A stretch of 64,000 bases of DNA from Brenneria corticis (GCF_003115855.1 NZ_KZ819094.1:6744-70743); one strand, 5' to 3'. Shown: positions 7,925-17,007, counted from the stretch's first letter. The notes: a model not told the origin generated them from the letters alone. Program-made: numbers and translations.

Positions 7925-10548
7925 TCCGCCTTAGCATAAGTCATCGGCTTGTTTTCACTCCCTGCCGGCAGGGCATAATTGATGGCGCACTGTTGCTGCG
8001 CAGAGGCCCCCCACGCCACCAGCAGCACGCCCTTGGGCGACAGTCCGGAGAGGAAAACCTGGCCGTTATCGCCCACAATCGCCGTGCCGTTACTGTCGGC
8101 TCGACGCACTTCGGCGCCGAACGGCACGGGTTTACCGCCGCGTTGCCGTAGCGTGATCAAGGCACGAACCCCGACGCGCGCATCGAAGTTGGCGCGCACC
8201 AGCGCCCCGCGCGTCGGCACGACGTTCACTACCGCGTCGTCGACCTCCGTATGGTTGTTCAGCGTGTTGACATCCAACGCGATGCGATTGCGCCGGTAGC
8301 TGGTGGCATAAGGCACCACCGCGTATCCGCGCCAGTCGGTGCTGACGCCGGTGACGTCCTCCAGTTTTACGCCGCTGGCGCCGGGCGCGCTGACCAGCAC
8401 GTTGGTATCGCTCAACGGCTGGCTCAGGGTGACGCCATTGGCATGCGCCACTACGCCGCCGCTCACGCCGTAATGTACCTGCCGGAACCCCTTGCTGTAG
8501 TTGTAGCCGACGTTGCTGTTGCCGTACTCGCCCTGATAATTGAGGCTGGCATTGCCGCTATAGCCGATCCCCTGGCTGCCGTAACCCTGCTGCACGCCGT
8601 AGCCTAAATTGTTGTCGTCCAGCAGCGTGCCGCTGACGCCGGCCTGCTGGATATTGCGTCCGTGGGTGTCGGTATTGGCGTTATAGGTCAGGTAGGATGA
8701 ATTGGATGAACGGGTTATATCGGTTTTGCGGCCGCCGCCGCTAAGCCATTGGCCTAACGGCAACGAGAGATTAAACGCCACGAGGCGATCCGCCTCTACG
8801 CCCAGGTTCTTGTTATAGCTGTAGGTCAGACTATAGCTGATGCCGTCCCAGGAGCCGCTGTAGCCCGCCTGCCACAAATCGGCGGTCTTGTCCGTGTGCC
8901 AGTAATCCTGTCGGCTGCCGGTGAAAAAGAGCGTTCCGTTGTCCCCAAGGTGCTGGGTGATATTCACCTGGACCTTACCCTTTTTAGTATGGTTGAGGTC
9001 GTAATAGTCCTGGTAAACCGGCCGGACGCTTACCGTATCGATGCTATAGCCGCTCATCCGCTTATAGCTGGTTTCATCCAGGGTATAGAAACCCTGCGTG
9101 GAGTAGCGGTAGCCCAGTAGCTGAAAGTTGGTGCCTAAGGCGTTTAACGACCTGGCATACAAAAAGCGCAGCGACTGGCCCTGATGATCGCTGCCATCCG
9201 CCAGCGTACTGTAGGCTTGGGTGACGTCGGCCGAAAACGCGCCCCATTCCCCCAAGTTTTTACCGGCGCCAAGAGCCATGGACTGATAGTCATCCGCCAG
9301 CTGCGACCCGCCATACAGCGTGACGCCGGCGGGCAGCCCCCAGATCAACGTGCCCTGACCAAATTCGGGTTTATCCTGCTGGCTGTAGTTGCTGCGGTAC
9401 TGACCCGCGGTCAACGCATACTTGACGCGCCCCTCGCGCTGTAGCACCGGTACCGCCGAATAGGGGATGGTGAAACTATTGGTGCTGTTATCGCTTTCGG
9501 TTACCGTCACCACCAGGTCGCCGCTTGAGGTGGTAGGGTAAAGATCGTCGATGGTAAAAGCGCCCGGCGGGACATAGGTTTGATAAATCACATAGCCGTT
9601 TTGCCGCACGGTGACGCGGGCATTACTTCTCGCCACGCCGCGGAGGGTGGGCGCGAATCCCCGCAGGCTGTCCGGCAGCATATTATCGTCGGAGGCCAAC
9701 CGTACGCCGCGAAAACCGAGGCTATCAAACACCTCGCTCGACGTGCTGCTGTCGCCCAGCGTCAGCTCGCTTTTTAGCGGAACAATCGTGCGTTGCAGAT
9801 AGGTATTAACGTGCTGCCAGTCGTGGGTACGGCGCCCCTGGTAACTGTAGTAGTTCCAGGTGGAGTAGTCGCGCAGCCGCCAGCCGCGCCAGTTAAGCCC
9901 GCTGTTCAGATTGAGAAAATAGTTGTTGCTGCTGTCGTCTCCGGAGGTGTTGCTGCCGGTGAAATCGTAATTCAACAGCGCGGCGTTGATGCCGTCGTCC
10001 CACTGCTCCGGCGGGATATAGCCGCGTGCGCTGTTGTTGAGCGACGCCTGGGGAAGCGTAACATTCAAGCGCTGTAGTTCGAAATCAAAGGTCGTGTGCG
10101 CATCCGGAATGAGGCGCGTCAGCGCCACGCACTGATCCGCCGGTTCGTTGGCGATGGTCGGAAACGCCTTGATATTGACATTGAACGCCTCCAGTTGGGG
10201 ACGGGTAATGCAGGGATCGAGCCCCGAATCATCCTCCTGCGCCGCGTCGGCGGATACCGGCTGGCGCGCGTTAAATTTGATATCGCGCGTCGCCACATAT
10301 TCGCCGTCAAGATAAATATCGACGTGATAGACGCCGGGCGGCTGCCCTTTCCCTTGCTCAAAGCGGGACAGGTCCGCTACCGCGGCGGGGTCGTTGGACA
10401 AGAACGCCGGGTTAAAAAACAGTTCGGCATAAGCGCTGGCCGCAGGTAATGCCACACATAATGCGATAGCCCGGCATAACGGCGACCGGCGCCATCTCGC
10501 CGTTACGCGTTGATGTCTGGGGCTGCGCTTGCAATAAAATGGCCGCAT
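7915..10548 (-). CDS. Fimbrial outer-membrane usher (FimD/PapC family)
   Basis: Usher of 877 residues that receives chaperone-subunit complexes and threads the fibre through the outer membrane. A long signal peptide ends near ASAYAELFFNPAFL. Then come the periplasmic N-terminal domain (to about 170), a 24-strand barrel interrupted by the plug, and C-terminal domains ending in a Cys pair (QQQCAINYAL ... AKAECL). The ATG is 8 bases after AGGAG. The length is normal for the family. It lies between the chaperone gene (102-base gap) and the adhesin gene (overlap). Confidence 0.95.
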   Translation of the reverse strand: MRPFYCKRSPRHQRVTARWRRSPLCRAIALCVALPAASAYAELFFNPAFLSNDPAAVADLSRFEQGKGQPPGVYHVDIYLDGEYVATRDIKFNARQPVSADAAQEDDSGLDPCITRPQLEAFNVNIKAFPTIANEPADQCVALTRLIPDAHTTFDFELQRLNVTLPQASLNNSARGYIPPEQWDDGINAALLNYDFTGSNTSGDDSSNNYFLNLNSGLNWRGWRLRDYSTWNYYSYQGRRTHDWQHVNTYLQRTIVPLKSELTLGDSSTSSEVFDSLGFRGVRLASDDNMLPDSLRGFAPTLRGVARSNARVTVRQNGYVIYQTYVPPGAFTIDDLYPTTSSGDLVVTVTESDNSTNSFTIPYSAVPVLQREGRVKYALTAGQYRSNYSQQDKPEFGQGTLIWGLPAGVTLYGGSQLADDYQSMALGAGKNLGEWGAFSADVTQAYSTLADGSDHQGQSLRFLYARSLNALGTNFQLLGYRYSTQGFYTLDETSYKRMSGYSIDTVSVRPVYQDYYDLNHTKKGKVQVNITQHLGDNGTLFFTGSRQDYWHTDKTADLWQAGYSGSWDGISYSLTYSYNKNLGVEADRLVAFNLSLPLGQWLSGGGRKTDITRSSNSSYLTYNANTDTHGRNIQQAGVSGTLLDDNNLGYGVQQGYGSQGIGYSGNASLNYQGEYGNSNVGYNYSKGFRQVHYGVSGGVVAHANGVTLSQPLSDTNVLVSAPGASGVKLEDVTGVSTDWRGYAVVPYATSYRRNRIALDVNTLNNHTEVDDAVVNVVPTRGALVRANFDARVGVRALITLRQRGGKPVPFGAEVRRADSNGTAIVGDNGQVFLSGLSPKGVLLVAWGASAQQQCAINYALPAGSENKPMTYAKAECL

Positions 10549-10650
10549 ACGAAAAGCTCCTGAAGAAGTGACGGAACGTACCGCGTAACGCGGCGGACGT
10601 TTCCTTTATTCCATGCCCGGTTCGGGCCTCACCGGCGCCACCGTCCGCAA

Positions 10651-11367
10651 CTACTGCATATTGCCGGTAGTCCGGGGGGTATTGGCGCCATAGTCGTTGA
10701 CTGACTGGAAAGTCACCTCGCCACGGGCATCCGCGGACAGTGCGACGGAGGCGTTTCCTTTTGGCGGCACCATGGTGTTGGGAAGTTTTCGTGTGCCTAT
10801 ATTGAAGTTAACCAGCGTGACGAAATAGGGCGTCGGGTTGGTGATGGCGAGGGAATCAGCCTGACGGTGGAAACGCAGTTGAGCCGGCGCATCGCTCGGA
10901 CTCTGCGCCAGACCTTCAGGCCGGACGAATAGTTTGATGCGCGACTGAACGGCCAGTTGCAGCACGTTTTTATTCTGAATGGCGTTGCGGTCGACGGACG
11001 GAATCGCTTTTACGTTCATCCAGTATACCGACTCCCGGTCGGTCGGCAGTTCTCCCCCCACGTACATGATACGCAGCGTGTTTTCGCCCGAGGGTTTGGC
11101 GACGAACAACGGCGGCGTAACGACGAAGTCCGCGCTCTTTTTTTCGCTATTGTCCTCAACCCAGGACTGGATAAGAAAAGGGGTTTTATTATCGGTATTG
11201 ATGATTGCCAGCGAGCTCTGAGCCGCACCAGCGGGATAGATAACCCTTGTCGCGCCTAATTCCACGCCGCCGGCTTTGGCCGCCAGCGACAGCGTCGCCA
11301 GAGAAAGAAACGCCGCGCCAGTCAGAGCGAGGCGGAAAAAAGTTGTATTAAACACGCAAAACCTCAT
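10651..11367 (-). CDS. Periplasmic fimbrial chaperone (FimC/PapD family)
   Basis: Protein of 238 residues with two Ig-like domains that donates a strand to pilins in the periplasm. A signal peptide ends near KAGG, and mature sequence begins VELGATRVIYPAG. The chaperone signature region (QSSLAIINTDNKTPFLIQSW) and the subunit-binding strand (ENTLRIMYV) are clear. ATG 11367 has no good ribosome site. A GTG at 11355 lies just after TGAGG and could be the real start; it would trim four residues from the signal peptide. The gene is 216 bases downstream of the major pilin gene, a gap that often holds a partial terminator in such operons; I see no clear one here. Confidence 0.93.
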   Translation of the reverse strand: MRFCVFNTTFFRLALTGAAFLSLATLSLAAKAGGVELGATRVIYPAGAAQSSLAIINTDNKTPFLIQSWVEDNSEKKSADFVVTPPLFVAKPSGENTLRIMYVGGELPTDRESVYWMNVKAIPSVDRNAIQNKNVLQLAVQSRIKLFVRPEGLAQSPSDAPAQLRFHRQADSLAITNPTPYFVTLVNFNIGTRKLPNTMVPPKGNASVALSADARGEVTFQSVNDYGANTPRTTGNMQ

Positions 11368-11583
11368 AGATGAAAAATAACTGATTGACGGCCATACGAT
11401 GAATTCGTTCGGGCTATGCCAGGTCCGCAGCCGACGATACAGCGAGCCCCGTCACCATTCGCGGGGGCGGAACCAGGGAAACGCTGGAAGCGGCGATGGT
11501 CTTTTCCATAACGCCGTCTCTTCTGATAATCGGAAATGGCGCCGTCCCTGGCAGCCGTTCCTCGTCCCTGCATGTACCGATAG

Positions 11584-12150
11584 TTACTCGTACTTCATGG
11601 TAAAAGTGACATCCGCATCCGCTTGGCCCGCGGTAACGGCATCCAGCGTGGATTTATAACGCGCGTTGAAATTCAGGGTATTACCGCTGCCGTTGGTCAG
11701 CGTTTGCGCGTTGGAGTAAACGGCGCCGTTCGGCGACAGTACGGTGCCTTTACTGTCGCTGATTTCAATGCCTACGCCAGAAGCGGCGCCGGAGCTCCCG
11801 CCGCTAATGTTGCTGGTGGTCAGAACGGTGTTATCGCTGTTGTCGGACGATCCGCTAAAGGCAACGGAGGCCGTGGTGGATACTGTGGTATCGCAATCTT
11901 CAAGTTTGATCGTAAAAGGAACTTTACCGGAGTAAGCGCCTGCCGCAGCAAAGTTGGAGGTGCGATATTGTCCCAGGTTAACCGTCTGGTCGGCAGAGTT
12001 GGTGCTAACCGCACAGGCCGCATTAACGATCTGTCCTTTGAAATGCACAGTGCCTCCGGCAGCCGTAGTAGTAGCCGCCTCAGCCAGAGCGGCGTAACCG
12101 GCTGACAAAACGGACGCACCGATCAAAGCGCTGAGTAGAGTTTTACGCAT
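11584..12150 (-). CDS. Major fimbrial subunit (type 1 FimA-like pilin)
   Basis: Pilin of 188 residues. The signal peptide ends near LAEAAT. The mature part has GGTVHFKGQIVNAACAVST with the first Cys, DQTVNLGQYRTSNF, the second Cys in KLEDCDTT, and a C-terminal strand VTFTMKYE, all FimA features. It is first in the operon with AAGGA 10 bases before ATG. Overall order (major pilin, chaperone, usher, adhesin, minor pilin) matches mrkABCDF, though subunit sequences look more like type 1. The assembled fibre would mediate surface adhesion. Confidence 0.92.
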   Translation of the reverse strand: MRKTLLSALIGASVLSAGYAALAEAATTTAAGGTVHFKGQIVNAACAVSTNSADQTVNLGQYRTSNFAAAGAYSGKVPFTIKLEDCDTTVSTTASVAFSGSSDNSDNTVLTTSNISGGSSGAASGVGIEISDSKGTVLSPNGAVYSNAQTLTNGSGNTLNFNARYKSTLDAVTAGQADADVTFTMKYE

Positions 12151-12864
12151 AAGTCACGATTCCTTATTGCCAATAAAAGGCTAGGTAAATAGTCCAAAAA
12201 TGAATGTGGCTTTCAACCACATGGGTATTTCTCACCAACCGAGATCTATCCGGCATCAATATAAAGGCACACCTGAACGGCTGACTTTATATAAAGCCAG
12301 AAGCGATGGAGTTGAGAAATCATTGCATGCACAGAATTTATCCTGCCTTTTAAGTATTTGCGGAAACAATAAATTTCGAGCGCCAGACCAAAATCGGAAT
12401 AATGCGGATTAAAAAACCAATCAGCCGCGATGAGAACCTAAAAAACCGGATAAAAGCACCACAAAAAAGCATAAAAAAAGCACAAAAAACCAAACCAGCA
12501 GTAGTCTAGGGAGGTAATTAGCAGCATAAAAAATAAATAAATAGACCTCATATAAATATGCATGTTTTTTTATTGTTTCGTCATATAAACATTACCATAA
12601 AACACTTAACATTTCTGAAAAATAAAAAGTGAACTAATAAGACTGCAATCAATTTAAATAATTAAAAAAACCAGAAAACAATCAATATAAAAATACAATA
12701 GCAATAACTATTTCACGCAGCGTTACAATTACACAATGAATTTATTCTGGTAGGAAACCAATAGGCGGGAATAGTACGTGGGTTTACTTCGCATCAGGAA
12801 GAGAAAAGCGCAGCCCGCAAGGGGTGAATGCGAGGAAAAGCCGAATGCCGCCATCGACGGCGGT
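12151..12864. promoter_or_regulatory. AT-rich control region upstream of the fimbrial operon
   Basis: No gene is supported in these 714 bases. The region is strongly AT-rich with many A tracts and a loose reiteration of AAAAAGCA near 12450-12490, likely curved DNA and an H-NS type target. Two symmetric elements lie in the presumed fimA leader: ATGTGG/CCACAT (12204-12209, 12217-12222) and the palindrome CTTTATATAAAG (12285-12296). No pair of inverted repeats flanks a promoter and no recombinase gene is near, so phase inversion as in E. coli fimS is not indicated. Regulation by the adjacent wHTH protein is an inference from position. Confidence 0.5.
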
Positions 12865-13488
12865 TCAGCAGACAACGGGTTGGCTAAAAGCTATTTTTTT
12901 CAACCGCCCGCGTTCTAACTCGATAAGTTTTTCCGCCTGCAATTTCTTTAACACCCTGAATATGGTGCTTTTAGAAAGCGAGGTTCTCTGGGCAATAAAG
13001 GTTAACGCGGTATAGCGCCGCCGGACATCCGGCGGCAGTTTGTTAAGCGAACGCAGCATATTTTTCACTATAGATACCGAATCGCCGTCGTTATCGGCAC
13101 TAAAATCAATCAGAAAATGAAACCAGAAATTAACGATAATCAGAACATCATCAAATCGCTGATAGGCGGTAACCACCCGTAGCGCGATATTGAATGGCAA
13201 ACATCTTATTTTGCCGTAGTCGACTCTTTCAATATAGATATCATCACTCTTCAATGCCGCCAAAGACCAGCCGACTATGGTCGGAGACAGGATCACCGAG
13301 ATAACTTTGTTATCGCGGGTTCTTTTTATTAAAAATTCACCTTCATCGAGAAAATAGATAAATTGTTCACCAGAAGAACGAAGATGATAACGCCTTTTCC
13401 CTCTTACAACCTCCGAGGGTATTGCAGCATGCGCGTGGGGAGAAAGCATTTTTGTCAGACGAGAGATGGATTGCTCCGGATAAACCAT
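12865..13488 (-). CDS. Winged-helix regulator with a cNMP-binding-like N-domain
   Basis: Protein of 207 residues. The N-terminal part (about 20-120, with GEQFIYFLDEGEFLIKRTRD) resembles the beta-roll of Crp/Fnr-type or IprA-type proteins but I cannot see a cAMP-binding signature. The C-terminal part (about 150-200, RRRYTALTFIAQRTSLSKST then FRVLKKLQAEKLIELERG) is a helix-turn-helix with a wing. The start ATG follows AAAGG. It is transcribed toward the fimbrial operon across 714 bases, so a fimbrial transcription regulator is the natural reading. AT-rich codon use differs from lhr and the core genes, a hint of transfer. Confidence 0.7.
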   Translation of the reverse strand: MVYPEQSISRLTKMLSPHAHAAIPSEVVRGKRRYHLRSSGEQFIYFLDEGEFLIKRTRDNKVISVILSPTIVGWSLAALKSDDIYIERVDYGKIRCLPFNIALRVVTAYQRFDDVLIIVNFWFHFLIDFSADNDGDSVSIVKNMLRSLNKLPPDVRRRYTALTFIAQRTSLSKSTIFRVLKKLQAEKLIELERGRLKKIAFSQPVVC

Positions 13489-14090
13489 GCCAGTGCCTTT
13501 GTCTAAATAAAAATAATCGTTATAAATTAAATGGACGCAGACAAAAATAAATAACCTGCCCAGCCCTAAAGATTTTCACTTACCTTTTTATAGGACTATC
13601 CCGACTGACCAAAGTGAAATCAAGTCCCCATAAACATCTCGTGACACTTCATATTATTGGTAAGTTAACTTTGTTGCTCTTTCCAGCCTCCCCTCCACAT
13701 GCCGACGCGTGCACTCTGGCAGAGCGCATTTAAAGCGAGCAGGTCAGAAAGACAATCTTTATTCATTTTAGACAAATGAATGACATCGGCCTGACAGTCG
13801 AGGTCGCTGGGAAAAATAAAACAAAAGGCTAAAAACAATAAAAATTAACGGAGTAAATAGATTTATCCACTAAATAAAACAAAAAATAAAAACAAAAAAA
13901 CCACAAACAAGCACCTGAGCGCAGCGCAAAAAAACACAAGCCAAGGCAAATTTTCATCGTCATATGAAAACCGATGTTAAAAAAATGCTTATATCCAGCT
14001 AAGCGTTTAAACATTCCTGTTACCCGTGGCGGCGGACGCTCTCGTTTTAACGGCAATGATTTAACCAAGCACGGAAAGGCGCAGTTAAAG
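13489..14090. other. Intergenic AT-rich stretch without a supported gene
   Basis: No credible coding frame. It contains a perfect inverted repeat ATTCATTT/AAATGAAT (13761-13768 and 13774-13781, five-base loop) of unknown role and long A/T tracts near 13810-13900. It runs into the attachment-site repeat that begins at 14091. An open minus-strand frame at 13829-14068 has a low-complexity, Phe-rich product and no ribosome site. Confidence 0.5.
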
Positions 14091-14269
14091 GTGGTTCAGC
14101 GTATTTCGCTGGATGCAAAACAGAGAGATTACCATGTAAAATCAATAGGCTACATATTTTTCGGATGTCTATAGAAAAAATTGGAGCGGCAAACGAGACA
14201 AGCGTTGAGTAGCTAAGTCTTAGTTTATTAAAGCTAATTTGATACTTTCAGTATCAGTTAAGCCTTGAA
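14091..14269. repeat. att-arm repeat A with degenerate tRNA-Gly 3' end
   Basis: About 180 bases that align with 16824-17007 in the same orientation. Shared blocks include GTGGTT, TTTCGCTGGATG, GATGTCTATAGAA, TTGGAGCGG, AAACGAGACA, TTTATTAA and AGCCTTGAA. The centre, 14181-14199, is the tRNA-Gly 3' end with one change (TTGGAGCGGCAAACGAGAC). Sequence left of the centre resembles the integrase-side arm found beside both tRNA genes; sequence right of it is the far end of the next element. It therefore looks like a junction between two inserted elements. Confidence 0.8.
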
Positions 14270-14393
14270 GCTAACGCTGTACGACTATCCGTAATATTCC
14301 CGGTTGCTTTACTTATCACTCTGTCGCCGTATCTTTTGCAAAGGATCCGGCATATCGTGTTATGAGTGTTAGTTCATTAACAGGAACAGAGTG

Positions 14394-15299
14394 ATGCGTG
14401 ACCTCCCCCCTACAGCCACATTGCGCGCCTTTGAAGTCGCCACTCGCCACGCCACGTTTACCTCAGCCGCAGAAGAGTTATTTATTACGCAAAGTGCGGT
14501 CAGCCATCAGCTTAAAAGTCTGGAGGAAATGTGGGGGCTACAGCTTTTTCAGCGCGGTAAAACTTTGCGACTAACGCCTGCTGGCGCCGCACTCGCTCCC
14601 CTGGTGCGCGAATTCTTTAGCAAATTGGAAACCACGCTTGCCGACCTGCGTGAACAAAAAGGCCGGGTGCGTTTGCGCGTCAACACCACCTATTCTTTCG
14701 CGCTAAAGTGGCTGTTACCTCGCCTGCCAGATCTGGCACGTGTGCATCCGGAGATCCTGGTGACGATCGAAAGCACAGATAGCGCCATTAGATTCGCGAG
14801 CGAAGATGCCGATGTGGCGATCCGTTTCGGTCACGGTAATTATCCTGCTTTGCATTCGGAGTTTATGTTCCGGGAACAGCTCTTTCCGGTTGCCAGCCCG
14901 GCCCTTTTACAACGTTTAGGCGCCCCGAGTGACCCTGCCGAATTGCTGCGCTACCCGCTCCTGACGCGTGACGGTGCCGACCTGGTACCAAAATGGGACA
15001 CATGGTTTAAGCAGGTCGGCGTGAATACCGATGTGCTCCACGAGAGCGTACGCTTCGCTGACACCAATATGACGATTGAAGCGGCGTTACTGGGTCAGGG
15101 CATTGCATTAGCGCGCAGCGGACACGTTGAAAAAGAAATCCGCGAAGGCAGCCTGGTGCGTCTCTTTGACATAACGTTCCCCTCACCTGCCGCCTATTAC
15201 TTTGTCTGCCCGGGAGGCACTGAAACGCAGCCGCACATCCTAAAATTCCGCAGTTGGCTCCTCGCTCAATCACAACAGGCACAGCTTTGTTACGGTTAA
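14394..15299 (+). CDS. LysR-family transcriptional regulator (GcvA-like)
   Basis: Regulator of 301 residues: N-terminal winged HTH (about 5-65, TFTSAAEELFITQSAVSHQL) and a periplasmic-binding-protein-like effector domain (about 90-290). The sequence FEVATRHATFTSAAEELFIT is of the GcvA/AmpR subgroup. ATG 14394 follows an AGGA; an in-frame GTG three bases upstream is an alternative. Genes for a broken EamA transporter and a PanE-like reductase follow on the same strand, suggesting it once controlled that transporter or reductase. It begins about 120 bases inside the segment bounded by att repeats A and B. Confidence 0.88.
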   Translation: MRDLPPTATLRAFEVATRHATFTSAAEELFITQSAVSHQLKSLEEMWGLQLFQRGKTLRLTPAGAALAPLVREFFSKLETTLADLREQKGRVRLRVNTTYSFALKWLLPRLPDLARVHPEILVTIESTDSAIRFASEDADVAIRFGHGNYPALHSEFMFREQLFPVASPALLQRLGAPSDPAELLRYPLLTRDGADLVPKWDTWFKQVGVNTDVLHESVRFADTNMTIEAALLGQGIALARSGHVEKEIREGSLVRLFDITFPSPAAYYFVCPGGTETQPHILKFRSWLLAQSQQAQLCYG

Positions 15300-15374
15300 A
15301 GCATGAGTCTTTGCTCATACCACGATGGCAACATTTCACTTCAAATCCGGGCAGGGGCTGTTTAGCATCAGCGC

Positions 15375-15681
15375 ATGCCCACTCATATTATTTTACTGAC
15401 GTTGTTCGCCGCCCTGCTGCATGCCAGTTGGAATGCCTTATTACGCGGCAGTGCGGACCGGTTTATTCAGTGCGGCGGCGGGGGGGCTGGTGTCGCTGAT
15501 GGCTTACGGCATCATTATTTATGCGATGACGGCTGCACCGATGGGAGCCGTCTCAGCGCTGCGCGAAACCAGCGTACTGTTTGCCGCTGTACTGGGTTAT
15601 CTGTTTCTCGGCGAAACCTTAACGCTGAGAAAAATGCTGGCGTGTACGGTGATTGCCGCCGGCACACTGATGATGGGTTAA
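15375..15681 (+). pseudogene. EamA/DMT transporter remnant with internal deletion
   Basis: The first 31 codons read MPTHIILLTLFAALLHASWN and on to GSADRF, the normal N-terminus of a DMT-superfamily permease. A few bases later, in another frame, comes the C-terminal end: GGLVSLMAYGIIIYAMTAAP, VSALRETSVLFAAVLGYLFL, GETLTLRKMLACTVIAAGTL, then MMG and stop. The roughly 200 residues expected between are missing and the junction shifts frame. No functional ten-helix transporter can be made. It sits between the LysR gene and the reductase with intact flanks, so the deletion is recent or was carried in. Confidence 0.85.
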
Positions 15682-15701
15682 TCAAATCAGGAGAATACGA
15701 A

Positions 15702-16592
15702 ATGTCTGACCATCCCACGATTGCTCTTATTGGTCCGGGTGCCATCGGTACCACCATCGCCGCTGTACTGCATGAAGTTGACCGCACGCCAGTCCTTTGC
15801 GGGCGCACCGCGCATCCGCGGTTAATTCTGCGTCACGATGATGGTGAAGTTGTGGTGCCAGGTCCGGTATTGAGTAATCCGTCAACGGTCACCCATCCAT
15901 TCGATCTGGTCTTTGTTGCGGTGAAAACCACCCAGGTGGCTGACGGCGCCGACTGGCTGGCCGCGTTGTGCAATGAAAACACCGTAATATGTGCCCTGCA
16001 AAACGGCGTCGAGCAGAAAACCCTGCTGGAACCCTACGTCAACGGGGCAACTGTGCTACCTTCAGTCGTGTGGTTTCCGGCACAGCGCGAGCCGGATGCT
16101 TCAGTCTGGCTGCGCGCCAAACCGCGTCTGACGCTGCCGGATGTGCCGCAGTCACAACAGGTCGCTGATGCGCTCAGCGGCACGCGCTGCACGGTTGAGC
16201 TGTCAGCCGATTTTCTCTCGATAGCCTGGCGCAAACTACTTCAGAATGCAGTTGCGGGTCTGATGGTGCTCGCAAATCGCCGTGCGGGGATGTTCTCACG
16301 CGAAGACATAACACAGCTGGCCCTGGCTTATCTGCGTGAATGTCTGACGGTAGCGCGTGCGGAAGGTGCGGTACTTCACGATAACGTTCCGCAGGAGATC
16401 GTTGACGGTTTTCAACATGCGCCTGCGGATTTAGGCACCTCTATTCTCGCCGACCGACAGGCCAACCGCCCACTGGAATGGGATATACGTAACGGCGTGG
16501 TACAGCGTTATGGTTGCTCACAGGGTATTCCTACACCCATTAGCGACATCCTGGTACCGCTGCTGGCGGCGGGAAGCGAGGGGCCGGGTTGA
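15702..16592 (+). CDS. 2-dehydropantoate 2-reductase family oxidoreductase (PanE/ApbA-like)
   Basis: NADP-dependent reductase of 296 residues. The Rossmann motif GPGAIGTTIAAVLHE is near residue 11. The family lysine region AWRKLLQNAVAG near 178, VAVKTTQV, and C-terminal domain NRPLEWDIRNGVVQR all fit. AGGAG sits 8 bases before ATG, just after the EamA remnant stop. The GPGAIG motif departs slightly from the usual GxGxxG start and the gene is cargo in an element, so it may act on another 2-oxo acid rather than in pantothenate synthesis; chromosomal panE would lie elsewhere. Confidence 0.85.
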   Translation: MSDHPTIALIGPGAIGTTIAAVLHEVDRTPVLCGRTAHPRLILRHDDGEVVVPGPVLSNPSTVTHPFDLVFVAVKTTQVADGADWLAALCNENTVICALQNGVEQKTLLEPYVNGATVLPSVVWFPAQREPDASVWLRAKPRLTLPDVPQSQQVADALSGTRCTVELSADFLSIAWRKLLQNAVAGLMVLANRRAGMFSREDITQLALAYLRECLTVARAEGAVLHDNVPQEIVDGFQHAPADLGTSILADRQANRPLEWDIRNGVVQRYGCSQGIPTPISDILVPLLAAGSEGPG

Positions 16593-16823
16593 AGTCGTTA
16601 ACTACAGGAGTGCTTGCAAGACAATGACACCCTGAATCGCCACAGGTTTGAGCGATATATCCAGACTATTAAGATGATTAAAATAGTGCCCGATACAAGA
16701 TGCGACGGCATGCCTGCTCCTCTGTAAGCACACCCGTTTTAGTTCCACGAACTTATAAGGAGGCACCTATAACGCACCCGATTTTCATGTACTAATTTGT
16801 GTACTACTTAGGCGTGGTTGACG
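16593..16823. other. Intergenic stretch, no gene seen
   Basis: The 231 bases between the reductase stop and att repeat B hold no credible frame; with repeat B and the bases to 17255 the gene-free stretch is about 660 bases. After repeat B, 17008-17255 is AT-rich and ends in the ribosome site of the ParD-like gene (AATGAGGTACACACC before the ATG), with TTTTTATTCATATAATTT near 17152 as a weak promoter candidate. Confidence 0.4.
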
Positions 16824-17007
16824 GTGGTTTTCAGCGGGTTTCGCTGGATGCTCAACAGAGCGATTAGCCTGTTGAATCAGAGGGCTACAGACTTTTCTGG
16901 ATGTCTATAGAACAAGAATTGGAGCGGGAAACGAGACAAACGCTGAGTTGCTAATTCTTGGTTTATTAACGCTAATTCGATACAGTCATTATCAGTTGAG
17001 CCTTGAA
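16824..17007. repeat. att-arm repeat B with intact tRNA-Gly 3' end
   Basis: Aligns with repeat A at 14091-14269. Its centre, TTGGAGCGGGAAACGAGAC at 16919-16937, is identical to the CCA end plus acceptor and T-arm start of both tRNA-Gly genes (931-950, 20351-20370), after which it departs. This is an attR-like site, not a tRNA gene. It bounds a 3.4 kb segment to the right (ending at tRNA-Gly 20353) and a 2.7 kb segment to the left (ending at 14199). Confidence 0.85.

Noticed and set aside
11414..11509. 31-codon minus-strand frame between major pilin and chaperone genes
   Set aside because: Has a weak upstream purine stretch but no recognisable product; too short and unsupported to call.
12151..12864. 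Invertible promoter element as in E. coli fimS
   Set aside because: No matching inverted repeats flank a promoter-sized segment and no FimB/FimE-type recombinase lies next to the operon.
13829..14068. 79-codon minus-strand frame
   Set aside because: Low-complexity Phe/Leu-rich product from an AT-rich stretch, no ribosome site, no recognisable domain.
14181..16937. Additional tRNA-Gly genes at the two inner core copies
   Set aside because: Only the 3' end (about 19 bases) is present; anticodon and D arms are absent, so they are attachment-site copies.
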